Shown here: positions 35,801-48,958 of the stretch, piece after piece | Layout: each line of letters opens with the position of its first letter | Numbering within the stretch: position 1 is the stretch's first letter | Assembly (NCBI GenBank): GCA_947687605.1 | Contig: CANTUT010000593.1 | Location: 33,501 to 97,500, forward strand | Origin: Reutealis trisperma | Taxonomy: Eukaryota; Streptophyta; Magnoliopsida; Malpighiales; Euphorbiaceae | Direction of reading: 5' to 3' | DNA length: 64,000 nucleotides | Program-made: the position numbers and the translations under genes | The notes under the pieces: generated by a model | Seen by the model: the letters and a program-made list of their open reading frames with translations, nothing else | Told to the model about the DNA's origin: nothing | Databases searched by the model: none

Positions 35801-38770
35801 TTCTTACTTTCTAATTTCACTACACACTTTAAACTTTGTTAGATAAATTTTATTCACTTTGTAATGCATATTTACTAGCCTTCAATAGCATTGTTCAAGT
35901 ATGTAAATCATGTAGGCTCACTAGGTTAAACTAAGTTTGACTTCTATTGTATTATTGTCATTTTGATTAAAATCAACTTCTCTGTCAGATCCCACTTTTG
36001 AGATATGATGGTTTTAGGGCATGGGTAGGTATAAAGCCATTAAAAACCCTATATAACCCAGTTAACACCTCCAATCTACTGAAATCTGGCATAGCGCTAG
36101 CTATACATATATTATATCCCAGAATCACAACCTACAAATAATAACACTTCTATTCTTCTCCTTATAACCTGACTTCATTAAAGAAAATTTCCAAGCATCC
36201 CAATAATCAACATAATATAATACAGACACATTTAAATTATATACAATCGTTTTATACAAACCAGCATTCTACAATATCCTTATACACATGGAGCATCTAA
36301 GCAAAAGCTAGCCAAATATTTACATACAAATATTATTTATATATTATCCAAAATGAAATTTTTGCTTCAACTTCTATTATAGCTTCAAGTGAAGAAGAAA
36401 CTTGAGCTTTACTTGATAACTTCTAGCTTCCTATAAAAATTTTGGTGAATGGAGTGAGTATAAAACCCAATGAGTAAGAAATATACTATCATACATTACT
36501 AGGCTAGATAACCAACGTTAATTAACAAAGATAATACTTGTTGTACACATTATAACATACTTTAGATGTTTATCTCATAATTAAGTAATACTTGAAAAGC
36601 AAAACTCATAGCAAAGGAGAAATTTGCAGATAATCATATAACAATTTTACAATAGAAATTGGTTGAAATTTTATAAAACATAACTCATACATTTTAAAAT
36701 AGAAACTTCTTGTGAACTAGTAATATGTAACTCATATATGCAAAATAGAAACTTCACTAATAATTTGAAGATGAAACTCATATTTTGCAACTCATTTTAA
36801 GAATAAAAATTCAAGAAATAATTTGTGAAAACTTTATATAGATTCATGAAAAAAATTAACTTATTATATAATCATACAAGGTACATAAAAACTTCTTGTA
36901 ATTCATGATAAATAAAAAACTATATAATTTTGCTTGTGATAAAATATGTAAAAACTGAGAACATAAATCAACTCGCAATCTCGTAATAGGCTCCTAATAT
37001 TTCTCATGATAGCTCGTGATAAACATGAGACTTATCAGGTCCCATGGCTAGGAATTTATACTCCTCCTAGTAAGAGGTCCGATGTTATACTCCATCCATG
37101 GGTACAATGTGCACAATGTCTGATGATTTACCCTTCAACGATCAAGAGATTTCTGCTCATTCAAAGTCACAATAATCATATAATAAAATTAATGTAAGCT
37201 CATAATAAATACAATATACATCAAATTAGTCTTATAATAAATACTTATAATCAATACATTTCAATACTTATAATTCATTAAATATTTTAGTAATCCCGTA
37301 TTCTTATATTATTAACAAATCTCATCATATATTATTAAAACTCGAAACTTATAAATCATTTTAGAAAACTTATAGTCTAGTAATAAAATCTCAAATAAAA
37401 TATATAGTTTTCTTATAGAAATATCGTTGAACTTATAGAAATACTCAAATACAATATAGATGAAAGTTTGAATAAAATTCATATATGCAACAGTTAGAAT
37501 TTGCAATAAAACTCATGGTCAATATGAAGTTCTAGTAATACTAAAATGCATTTTCAAGGTGGTTATCAAAGAATGATGGCTCACGATTTCAAATAATAAC
37601 AATAATAATATATTAATTACTCATCTCTTGCACGCAACTTTTTTATGCACTTCTCTCCTTTAACACTTCAATCAAGGATGTCCTTAACTATTGGGTTCTC
37701 ACTTCCTTGATGTCTTCTTTATACCTCTACACTCACACAAACATACACAAGTAAATTCATTTAATTTCCAGTAGTGAAATTTAAACATTAAGCTTTAAAT
37801 TTCTACTTATAACCTAATATCATTTCCTGACCTAGTAGGATTATCTATGCAATATCTCAAGCTGCACTCATCCAAATGCTATGATTCTTTTTTCATTGTA
37901 AAACTGACATACAAGGATATAACATATCTAAAAGTTAGGTCCATATAAGCTCTACATGATTAATGGTGAACCTTTGAATTCTTCCCTAATCCTATACAAG
38001 TGACAGATTGACCTTCACTCATTATTTTGATTATAACTCACAACGTACACATCTAATAACAAAATAATTTTTACAAGATTAACTACACATATAAAGGAAC
38101 ATTTCATATGTTTTAAGTTTTACAAGATTAACTACACTATATCTCCTAATGTGCTTCAAATTTGATCAAGCCATTTAATAAGCATATATTAGACATAATT
38201 ATCTACAACATTCTTTGTCCAAGACCAAATTCAAACTCCAACATCCTTGAATTAGGGCCTAAAATTCCAGCAGTCAACTCCTCACCAAACCAAATCCTAG
38301 GTTTTCTTCACTTACCCTTATTCTCATCACCTATACTGTAATTCTCCTTACATAAACATCCTCAATTCAATTCCTTTCTTCTATTTATTTATCCATAATC
38401 ATCCTCCACATCAAATCTCCAACTAACTAAATAGAATAGAGAGAAAAAGAGAAAAACTTTCAATCAATATACTCAATTTCATCAAAGGAAAGGAAACTTG
38501 AACTAAATCTTACCTTATCTTGCTTTCTTTCTTTTCTTTTCTCCTCCTCCTCATTTCCCCCTTTTCTTCTTCTTATCTTTCTTTTCCTTTCCTTCTACAT
38601 TTTTTTTTTGTTATTGTTTTTTGTGAATGGGTTGGTGTTAGGTAAATCATACTTATCCTATATTTGTATGTTCTAATTTGTTTTATTTTTGATTTATTTT
38701 ATTATCGAAAATCACCAATTAATCTCATCTATTTAATCCCAAGCTTGGGATGACAGCCACATTTCTAGTT

Positions 38771-38822
<52 letters not shown>

Positions 38823-39453
38823 TTCTAATTAGCTTAAGTCAAATTAATCATTGTTAGTCAACTAATAATTACAATTATGCCATTTATTAAGCTTTATTTA
38901 TCCTAAATTACTTAATTTTTGTCTATTAATATTTTTAATCAATTTTTTAGAGTTCTAACACTATAATAAACTATTATTCTATTAAATTTTTCTAAGTCAA
39001 AATCTATAAAAATCCTAGCACCAAAATTCATTGGTTTTGCAATTATCATACCTATTTTTGGACTCATATCCAATTTAGGTTTTCGGTTCCTAATTCTCTA
39101 TTATTTTCCTTAATTTCTCCATTCTAATTTGTTTTGGACTACTCCTTGGTCTCTGATGACCTGGAAACTCTTAGGGTGTTATATTCTCATATCACTATTA
39201 TTATCTCCAATGACTTAGGAGGTATTTAGATATTATATTCATATCTATTCATTATCACTTTAGATTCACATTTCAAATAAATAATTAATGTAGTCACATT
39301 AAGTTAAACTCAGTTGGACTTTCATTTTATGATAAAAATGCTTAACAAAATTGATTCCATTCTTCATTCATTTCCACATTATTCATTAAGAATAAAACTA
39401 CTATGGCACCATTGTTAACTCTAATGGCTAAGGAAATCTAAGGTATTACACCA
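32871..39453. repeat. Giant solo LTR (outer), interrupted
   Basis: The ends are TGGTTGTCACAACCC and TATTACACCA, giving TGGT/ACCA inverted tips, and GTTAC lies directly on both sides (32866-32870 and 39454-39458), a 5-bp duplication. After removal of the inner insertion the length is about 3.38 kb. No ORF, PBS or PPT was seen. The simplest reading is a solo LTR left by LTR-LTR recombination, or a non-coding element of that size. Confidence 0.72.
35983..39183. repeat. Giant solo LTR (inner), nested in the outer one
   Basis: It starts TGTCAGATCCC and ends GGGTGTTATA, with the duplication TTCTC directly on both sides (35978-35982 and 39184-39188). At about 3.2 kb it has the same orientation as the host repeat and is related to it; both begin with TGTCA..ATCCCA.TTT and a following ATGATGGT, and both contain a GTCCGATGT(T)AT block. 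A (TA)n tract lies at 38775-38819. No coding sequence was found. Confidence 0.75.
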
Positions 39454-39458
39454 GTTAC

Positions 39459-39819
39459 AAGGAGTAATTACAGATGAAAAACTCCTTTAATTCTCATAGC
39501 CTAAATCCCTTACTTCAGTTGTAGATATTCTTACTCTTGTTGTATTTTATAATTCACGTTAATTTCTTTTACATGTTGGTTATTTCTAATAACCAAAGTC
39601 TTATCTCCTAAAGAATTCTGCTAATATTTAACTAATAAATATCATTATCTTTAGGTTTATTTAATAAATATTATTCTATAATTATCATATTAAATATATT
39701 GGATATTAGTTAGATAATTCTTAACTAATCAAATTATCTAAACATCACTTAGGTCGGACTTCCCATTATAAGAGAACTTAATCCATAAAATCCAATAGGA
39801 GCTTTCATATATGTCTCAT
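39459..39819. other. AT-rich stretch between solo LTR and PPR piece
   Basis: No coding sequence was recognised. Read on the minus strand it contains ATATTGGATATTAGTTAG-type words that could be another LTR fragment or an intron. Left unassigned. Confidence 0.3.
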
Positions 39820-40190
39820 GAACTACATCAAAAGCTTTGCAGAACAAACAAATTCAAAAAAAGATTAAAAGTTTTCACATTTGGCCAACAATTATAACCC
39901 TTTGGCATATCTAAAAGGGTTTCTCTTGCTTTTTCAATTTGACCAACTAAATGGCCATAAATCTTGATAACATTGTAAAAGAAATTGGTTGATAAACAAC
40001 AACACTTCTCAAGTTTCTTTGCACAATTTCTTCAATGGCGTCAAAGTTTTTGGCTTGGGCAATATGGTTTCTAACAAGAATGTGTATAGCTTCACTGGGT
40101 GTATAATCCTTTTGCTTTGAATATTGGATCTAGATTGGTATCATAGAATTTGGGTCCTTGAAAAAATTCAGGTAAATTTTACTTATGGTC

Positions 40191-40534
40191 CTCAAATTAT
40201 TGACTAGTACACATGTCATATTTCATTTTCAAAATGTCACTTAAAAATCCTTCAATTTTATATAATGATCACTTTAAAATACTTTGTACCAATTTTTGTC
40301 AAAAAAGCTAATGGTAGCCTTGTATGATGCTTACATGGCACTCCACCTCATATTGCGCAATATATTAATACCATATCAAATTACTAGAACTTTTAATTTC
40401 ACTCTTTGCACATGGACTTCTCTCCGCTTGTGACCACAAAAACATACTTCCATCCATTTCTAATATTTTCTTTAAGGTTGTCAAAAAGGATCATGACATG
40501 CTAACCCGATTCGTGAAATACGAAAAATTTCTGG
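40191..40534. other. Gene-free stretch, possibly a decayed TIR element end
   Basis: The wording TTACTTATGGTCCTCAAATT and TTAAAAATCCTTCAATTTTA resembles in style the TIR of the Pack-MULE at 32460-32690, where TATGGTCCTCCAATTC and TTAAAAATCATTCAAC occur. No second end was found. Confidence 0.35.
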
Positions 40535-41915
40535 GCTTAGTAGGTCCGTGTCAAAAATGGGTTGACGTGTTTATGACATTGCTTAAAATGAGTCATGTAA
40601 CAGGTTGACCTGTTAATCAGCCACAACCCGTTTAAGTTTACTTATCGTATTAAATCGTGTCAACTCAACCCAATCTATTTATAGCCCACAAATTTTTGAG
40701 TAATATTAAGGGTTAAAGTAGTCATTTATATTGTATTAAAAGAGACAAACAAAATAAATAAAAAATAAAATGAACAAACAAAATGTTATTTAAGTTTATT
40801 TAATGGTGCTTGCTTAAATGTTTGAAAAGCATAAGAAATATATTTTTTAATAAATTTAACATTTTAGTCATAATATGATTTATGAACAATATTATAGTTG
40901 ATTTCTGTAATAAATATATTAGCTTTTCAGGTTGTAAATGTCAGACAAGTTAAATAGGTCGTATCAGAATGATGACCCACACACCACCTTATTAAATAAA
41001 CAAGATACACGTGTTGATAAATGTTATATAGTTAAAATGGGTCGTGTCATGTTCGTGACCCATATGACCAAATTAAACAAATGATTACACATATCATGTT
41101 CGTGTAACCTATTTAATTTCAATGTCATATTAGGGTGAGATGATTCTACCAATATAGGTGAAAGGCTTTCCAACTAGCCATGTTTTTACATGATTAATAA
41201 ATAGATCATGTTCATATTCAACTAGCTTAGTAGGTCCCTATCAAAAATGGATTGATGCGTTTATAACATTGCTTAAAACGAGTCATGTAACAGGTTGACC
41301 CGCTAATCTGTCACAGCCCATTTAAGTTTACTTGTCATATTAAATCATGTCAACTCAACCTAATCTATTTATAACTCAAATATTTTTTAGTAATATTAAG
41401 GGTTAAAGTAGTCATTTATATTATATTAAAAGAGACAAACAAAATAAATAAAAAAAATAAAATGAACAAACAAAATGTTATTTAAGTTTATTTGACGGTG
41501 CTTGCTTAAATGTTTGAAAAGCATATAAAATATTTTTTTAATAAATTTACCATTTTAGTCATAATATGATTTATGATCAATATTATAGTTCATTTCTGTA
41601 ATAAAAATATTAACATTTCGGATTATAAATGTCATACAAGTTAAATAGATCATATTAGAATCATGACCCACACACAATTCTATTAAATAAACAAGATACA
41701 TGTGTTGATAAATGTTATAAAGTTAAAATGGGTCGTGTCAAGTTCGTGACCCATATGACTAAATTAAATAAATGATTGCAGATGCTATATTCGTGTAACT
41801 CATTTAATTTCAATGCCGTATTAAGATGAGATGATTCTACCAATATAGGTGAAAGGCTTTCCAGCTAGCCCTGTGTTTACATGATTAATAAATAAATCAT
41901 ATTTGTATTTATCTT
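40535..41915. repeat. 690-bp tandem duplication
   Basis: Two copies begin with GCTTAGTAGGTCC at 40535 and 41225 and remain colinear to about 41915. They are rich in GGGTCGTGTCATGTTCGTGACCC-like inverted words (copy ends near 41040 and 41730), which recall the subterminal regions of hAT elements such as 20700-20990. No ORF is present. Many point differences show that the duplication is not recent. Confidence 0.88.
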
Positions 41916-41989
41916 AATCGTATTATGTGAGTTAATCAATCCGACAGCAACACAATCCATCAACACCGTTTGACCTTATGTAGCAAGTA

Positions 41990-44287
41990 CCGGAGTGTGT
42001 GCATATATATAGGACCGTTACTATTTCCCGCGAGAAATTTAATTGTAAAACGATAAATTAGAAACAACTAACTAAGCAAGTAAAGATCTGAAACCCTACG
42101 AAAGGGCACTTTAGTCTTTTCCTCTCCTATTCTTTTAAACTTTCTTTTCTTCCTCCTCTCTCTAAGCGCCCTAATCGCGCACACAGAGTCCTAAGCCCTG
42201 AAATCACCGTTCACTTGCATCATAACCGTCTTAGAAACAGCGTTCATTACAGTCCTAATCAATATCGCCTAATTTTCAGAGTCTTTTGAGTTTTGTTTCG
42301 AAATCTCAGAAGATTTTGGTTCCTTGGAAAGCTTAGTGGGTCTGGTTCCTTCGTGCACTGTTCGATATTTGAAACGGCATTGTTGGGAGCTGGTTCTTTC
42401 CTCGCGATTCAGTTGATTCTCGAAATTGATAATTTTGGGTATAATTTTCTCTCTCCTTGAGTTTTCTTTACTAAATGCAAGAAAATTTTATAAAAACTCA
42501 GTAGGTATTGGCACGAATTTGTTTGATTTATGAGTTTGGTATTACAAATTGAGCTGATTTGCCTATCTTAGAACTAAGATAAGAGATTCTATTCCCTTTT
42601 TGGTGTGGTAATAGGAGTGGGGACCTGGTACAGGGCTTCATAGTGAAATCCTAATTGTGTCTTTCTGGAAGTTATCTTGAACACGTAAGCTTCAATTGTT
42701 ATCTTACATTTATTGACAAGATATGCATTGCCTGGGTACACTAAATTTGTTTCAAGAGTATGGCTTGGGCTGTCAATTTTCTTATTTTCCAGTTCTGATA
42801 TTTGGATGGTCTGGGACTTGTAAATGGTATAGGCTGATACCTCTGGTCAGATTATAAACGGATGCTTATATCAAACTGATAATGAAGTCTTTGTGCTTTG
42901 TTTTGTTTCTGTGAGTAATTGATAATTATGCTAAAAAATCGAGGGTTGGATGTTTTGTAATTCAGTTCAAACACTTATAATTAGTTTCGAAGTGTTTGCC
43001 TATGCTTGATTATTCAAATTGGTACTCAAATATATAACTTTAATTGTAATACTAAGGTTGGTTTTAGTAAAATTAATTATTTAGGGGGCTTTGTGTTTCT
43101 TTTGCTTGTATTTGATATGGTTATAATTTAATCTACATTAAGTCTTTGTTATTTTGTTACCAAAGATTTCAAGTTAATTCTCGGTCAGTCTTGTGAGTTC
43201 ATACATCTGCACCTTTGCTTGGTTGTTTAAAATAGGTACGTACTGAATGTGTTTCAAGTCTGGAATTGGGCTTGTGAATATGAGAGGAAGCATTATTCTC
43301 ACTTGCATTATGATATCATGCTTAGCCTTGAACATTTAGAAAATGAAAATGGATAACTTTGGTCATTTTGGAAATCTATTTATGTAAGGTTTTGAAATTC
43401 AGTGTTTTCTTTGTTTTGACAGACGAGGAAAAGAAAAATGAATGGTTTTGATGTTGTGCTTGGTTATTGCTATTTTGTTGGGGGTTCTGCTGATCCTGAT
43501 TTATTACTGGCTATCCTTTTCGTTTATGATTTTGGTAGTTTGAATTTAGTCATAAAAAATCTTATCTTAATAATCTAAGCATGCTACTGGTTGTTGTCAT
43601 TTTTTTCATTTTGGATTTTGCTGGCTCAGTTTGGCCTTTAAATGAGTATTTTGGTGATACATTCGTCGTTGCCTTGGTGTTGAATCTTGAAATGCATGAA
43701 GGGCTGTGATTCATTTTGATGTAGTTTTGGCATAAAATTGAAATAATTTGTCTTCTTGAGAATTTGAAAGTTTGGTTTTGCTGGGTTTGCTTATTTCTGG
43801 TTTACAAGTCTGAATAAACTTGAAGTGCCTATCTTAGTTTCTTATTGAGTATGAGATTGAAGTATTGGCTTGTTGAGCTGTTGTTTCTGGATGTCTTTAA
43901 TTGCTTATTTTGATCTTTGGATGATCTTTGTTTTATTTGAGAATTGCTGTCTGACTATCTATTTTTGTTTTTGTGAATTTGGTTGTGCTGTGTTTGTTTA
44001 TTCTGTTTTGAGGTTATGCTTAGTTCAATTAGTAAAAGAAACAAAATTTTTGTGAATCTGAAAGTGTCTTGGTGAAGTTAGATGTGAAGTTCTTAGTTTT
44101 GCCTTGGAATCTTTATAACAGCAGCCTCGGGGCCTCTCTGATTCTTAAAGTTTTGATAAATTAATAAACCGGAGCCTTCTGTCTTCATTTTTAAATTTGC
44201 AATTTTGCTTGCTACGGTTTGATAGTTTGGGATTGTTTTGTTTTTCATATTAAGAAATCATCCCAACACACAACATTAGAAGCAACT
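41990..44287 (+). promoter_or_regulatory. RCL1: RCL1 promoter, 5' UTR and probable 5'-UTR intron
   Basis: A TATA-like run (CATATATATAGG) lies at 42002-42013. A telo-box AAACCCTA lies at 42091-42098, followed by a pyrimidine-rich stretch (42115-42165) and by GCCCTAATCGCG near 42170, typical of 5' ends of ribosome-biogenesis genes. Sequence from about 42170 to 42438 looks like leader. A donor (GGGTATAATT, 42438) is plausible, and the T-rich sequence up to 44255 behaves like an intron; acceptors ending in AG at about 43422 or 44257 are possible. The exact structure needs transcript data. Confidence 0.55.
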
Positions 44288-47200
44288 ATGGGGAAGATAA
44301 GTTACAAGAAGTTAAAGGGAAGCCAAAACCTCCGTCAAAGACTGCTATTAGCTACCCTCTCCGCGACTCCTATTCTCATCGAGGATATTCGCGCTGACAA
44401 CACTCTGCCAGGCCTCCGCCCTCATGAGGTATCCTTCCTCCGTCTCCTTGAGAGAGTATCTGATGACTGCCTCATTGAAATCAATGAAACCGGTAAGTGC
44501 TAACCTTCATCTGCATCCTCAGTAGAATTATTATCCTGTATTTGGGGTTTTAGATGCGTATTGATTTTATGAAAACTTGGTTTCTGTTTTTATGGAAAAT
44601 AAGTGTTTAATCAACTTTAACCTCATCTTTTAAGGTTTAAGTTTTCTTTTTGCCTTTGATTTGATGCTTTGCAGTTAATTTTCCTTGTTTTGATTTCGTC
44701 AAATGTGTGCTGCAGGCACAAAGTTTAAGTATAAACCTGGGATTGTGATGGGCGGGAAACATCTTGTTCATGATTGTGGTGTTAGTCGATCAATTGGCTA
44801 TTTCCTAGAGCCGTTGATTGTTCTTGGGTTGTTCGCCAAGAAACCCCTTATTATAAGGCTCAAAGGTATGTGGCATGTGCTTAGGATTTTTTACTATTGC
44901 ATATTCATTTTTGTTGCTTGGCTTCTTAGTTGCTGTGTTAAATTTCTATCACAATCATTGACGTGCTCAAACCCTTTAGTTCTGTTGCATGTAAAATTAG
45001 CACATGAAAAGAGCCCAACTAATAAATTTTATGGCCTTATTATCAATAAGTCCATCCTTTTGTTTATGTTTTACCAATATATAATTTTGAAACTAATTTG
45101 ACTTATGATTAATGGATATTCAATTGCAACTTATGATTAAGCTATAGGCCAAAATTGGTCATTTTAAGACTGCACTTGATAATGGCAAATTGGTGAATCT
45201 TTTGGCTGAGTATCCCTTCTACTTAAGAGCAGGAATGAAGTATATATATACTTATACTATGTAAAGAAAAATGCAATATCTTTTCCTGGTGGGATCTTTG
45301 AAATGTAAGCTATTTGTATGTTGCATGAGGATGAAAGATTTGGGTGTATCTTTCCTCGCCATAGACCTGATTGTTATCGCTTTCCCTTGTTAAAAATGAT
45401 TACTGCTTTCCTCTTTTAGTGGAAGTTTTGAAGCCTTGGCCCCCTAAGTTGAAGAAGTAGAGTCCAAAGTTTCTTTAATGCTCTTGCTTCTGTTATCTAT
45501 TTGCTTTGAGGCAGAATATTTTCATATTCATGTTTGTCCATGTGCATATGCATATAGGTATTTTGATGTTTGGAAATATTAATTTTGAAAAATATACCAT
45601 GTTTTTCTTTTAAAGGTTCACAAACTCTTGAACATGGCATATTCATTTCGTAATTAAATTTTGTAACTCTGTTTCTCATGAAACATGGACACACATGTAA
45701 ATTCAATTTACTTTTCCTAGACAAAGAAAAGGCACCTGAATTCTAACCGGTTTCACCAATATGCATTTTCACACATTTTATATTTTGTCACTTGGTCTTC
45801 TACTAAGAGTTTCATAATCATAATTTGCAGACATCATTTTAGATTCCAAGAGTTATTACGCTTGTAGTACATCCATTTGTATTAATCAATAGAGACAATA
45901 ATGTAGACATCCAGTCGCATGAATCAGTAAAGTAACTGAGCCAAGCATGGATCAACCTCTTCCCTTTCTGCCAAATCTCCTAGAGAAATTATTCTTGAAA
46001 CTGATTAGCACATCCAAATTATATATTATCATTATTTTCAAATGTAAAGAATTTGAGAATTTTAATTATTACACAAATGCTGTTAGATGACCAAATCCTG
46101 CTACTGATTTCTGAATTATTTATAACATAATTGGAGGAACAATCTAGCATGTTGGTCTCTGAAGCCTACTCTGTGGAAGCTGAAGGATTATCAGTTTTGA
46201 AAGTCCTCCCTAAGTTATTGTACTTTTCACAAGAAAAGCCATTTTCACCTTTTATACTTCATTAAGTGCTTAACCTAATACTAAAAGACATGCATGGAAT
46301 GTTTGGAGTGATGCTATGACCTAAATAGTTCTAATAATCATAAAATACTGATTTTAACAAAATTGACAGAACTCAAAACATAAGACTTAATGATGCTGCA
46401 TGATTTGTGGTTTTCACATTGTACACAAAATTAGGAATCGCAATTTTTAATTTCGAACATGTTATTATAGTAACAGATGTTCATTTTTTTTCAGGAATTA
46501 CAAATGATTCTAAGGACCCATGTGTTGACATTTTCCGATCTACTACCTTACCTATGTTGAAGCGATTTGGAGTTCCTTCAGAAGGATTGCAGCTGAAAAT
46601 AGAGAGTCGTGGAGTTCCACCTCATGGAGGTGGAGAAGTAGTTTTATCCATTCCTCCCGTTCAAAGTCTAATGGTGAGATTTTGAATTAATGATGGTTCA
46701 TTTATATTGCATTTACTTTTTTTTTTTTAAATTATTTTATTCTGTGTTCCGCTCTATAGGCAGTCACCTGGGTTGATGAGGGATTGGTTAAGAGGATTAG
46801 AGGGGTCACTTTCTCAACCAGGGTATCCTCTCAGTTTGACAATACTATGGTACATGCTGCTCGTGGAATCTTGAATCATTTGCTTCCAGATGTTCATATT
46901 TTTACAGATCATAGAGCTTGGGGTCCACAGGCTGGAAAGTATGCTTTCTGTCCATAGTTTAAAAATGTAAAATGTTTTTTTTAGTATGCTAGGGTTGTAT
47001 TTACATAAATGGTGATGTTATGACAGTTCACCTGGTTATGGAATTTCCTTGGTTGCCGAAACTACTACTGGTTGCTTCCTCGCTGCTGATACAGCAGTTT
47101 CTCATGCTCGGGGGGATGATATAGGTGAAATGGAGGATGAGAAAAAAGAGTTGATGCCTGCAGAGGATGTTGGAGAGCAAGTTGCGTCTCTTCTCCTTGA

Positions 47201-47910
47201 ACAGATCGAGCAAAGTGGAGTTGTAGATTCGACACACCAGGTCTGTGCTATTTCTTTTCCTTTCTGTTATTTTTTTCTGTTATAGTGTCCTTGATATTTG
47301 TTAACTTTTGTACTTGTTGTAAAATCAAAATCTCTCTCTCTCTCTCTCATTCTTTCCCCTTCAGATCTTAGTATAAAACTGATGTCAAAGTTGCATACAG
47401 AGGGAGATGTTAAAGTTGCATAAAGAGGGAGATAAGTATCCTCTGTAGTAATTTTAAAATTACTGGTGATGGATAATTTTTATAGACCGCTAAAGAAAAT
47501 TGCTTTCAAATTCTAATTTTGAACTTAATCATGCTCCTTACCAAAGAGTGGGCCAAAGGAAAGTTGCAATCTGATTCTTATTACTGATAAGAAGAGAGTG
47601 AAGAGTGAAACCCTGTGTGTTGATTATGAATTTCCAATGATGTGCTATCTTTGTTTCGTTCTACCATTTTGTATTCATTGCTTTGATCTTTGGTTTGCAG
47701 GGTTTATTATTTCTTCTATGTGCGTTATGTCCGCAAGATGTGTCAAAGATACGTGTGGGAAAACTCTCACCCTATGGAATAAAAACTCTGAGAAATATCA
47801 GAGATTTTCTTGGGGTTAAGTTTGTTATCAAGCCAGATCCATCAACAGGGACAGTGATACTCAAATGTGTGGGATGCGGCTTGATGAACCTTTCGAGAAA
47901 GAGTTCATAA
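44288..47910 (+). CDS. RCL1: RNA 3'-terminal phosphate cyclase-like protein (RCL1)
   Basis: RCL1 is the conserved nucleolar U3-associated factor needed for early 18S pre-rRNA cleavage. It has the cyclase fold but not the cyclase activity of RtcA. Coding exons are 44288-44492, 44716-44865, 46495-46673, 46760-46938, 47027-47240 and 47701-47910; all introns are GT-AG and phases agree. The total is 1137 bases, 378 residues, close to the yeast and human proteins. Landmarks are MGKISYKKLKGSQNLRQRLL, IRADNTLPGLRPHEVSFLRL, GRSRSIGYF-like CGVSRSIGYFLEPL, GVPPHGGGEV, FTDHRAWGP, GYGISLVAETTTG and C-terminal GTVILKCVGCGLMNLSRK. The fourth/fifth exon junction gives GNSPGYG where GKSPG is usual. The start at MGK is chosen over an upstream in-frame ATG (44219) because it matches the family N-terminus. 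Confidence 0.95.
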
Positions 47911-48551
47911 AGACTCAATAACCATATGAGATGGTGATTCGTTGCCATGATGTGCTTTCCAGATATTTGAAAGGTTTAATGTGGAATTCATATGAAAATG
48001 TTGCAGCTCCCATGCAATCTGTCAATTTTGTCGTAACTTAAGCTACATTGCAATGAAAGTTGACTTTTTCATTATTATTTTCTTTTGCTTGTGGCAGTTT
48101 ATTTATTTATTTCACATTTATTTGATCTAAATTTTTATGAGGTTTTTTTTTTTTTTATTTGAATATAAGTTTGAGAGATTAAAAGAGAGAGAGAGAAAGA
48201 GAGAGAGAGAAGATTAATTCTTATTATGAATTTCCTTATGGGGTTCCTTTTATAGTTTTATCATTAAACTAGAGATTAAAATCTTGATTGAAGATAACTA
48301 ATTTGCATAATTTATGATAAAATGTTATGCATTTTGTATTTTTACTTATACAATATAAACAAAATTATACATGTATTGATGTAAGATCTATTACACTTTG
48401 CATAATGATAATTATACTGAAAGTGTGTAAAAAAATTTGTATTTGAATTCATTTACAAGTAAAAGAAATCTATTCCCGCTGAAAATTTAACATTGATAAA
48501 CAAAATAGATCCTATTTTTATATAACATGAAATCTCGAAAATTTCTTTATT

Positions 48552-48597
<46 letters not shown>

Positions 48598-48893
48598 TTG
48601 TACACTTAAAATTCTCATAAGATGTTTATTTCATTTGCAATGTAAAAAAAAAAAAAAATACAAAATATTTTGTTATACAATTTTATTGTATTATATATAA
48701 CCGCAGATCGCGCTGGTCTACTTCTAGTAAAAATATATTACAAAATCCAAAATTTTAAAAATGCCTACCATCAATAGAATGTTTTTTAGCAATTAGAGAT
48801 TAAGGGAGGGGATTTCAACCTATGTCTATTAATTATGACATAAATGCACTCTATCATTATGCTATGTTTAGACATGCTCAATTTTTAAAATAG

Positions 48894-48958
<65 letters not shown>

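Larger units (their letters stand above)
30618..40190 (-). pseudogene. PPR protein pseudogene, split by insertions
   Basis: Three minus-strand pieces fit a pentatricopeptide-repeat protein. They are: about 40190-39820 (N-terminal part, IHILVRNHIAQAKNF, AIEEIVQRNL); 32870-32700 (GVEIDSCYLNILIKGLCENG, then DLETAFHVLDKF); and 30860-30630 (RTFSILMHYLSVKGEVKKAF, then GLVERMENERINVDIITFNI and LILGLSNKG). The second and third pieces become continuous when the Pack-MULE-like element at 30873-32690 is removed, giving one repeat that ends and the next that begins. PPR proteins bind organellar RNA, and their helix pairs are 35 residues long. Frameshifts and stops are present. Whether the N-terminal piece belongs to the same gene is inferred from strand and order. 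Confidence 0.7.

Noticed and set aside
44219..44287. Upstream in-frame ATG for RCL1
   Set aside because: It adds residues absent from the family; the conserved N-terminus starts at MGK (44288) and the upstream part looks like intron or leader.
44703..45101. 132-codon open frame on the plus strand
   Set aside because: It is RCL1 exon 2 read through into intron 2; only 44716-44865 is coding.
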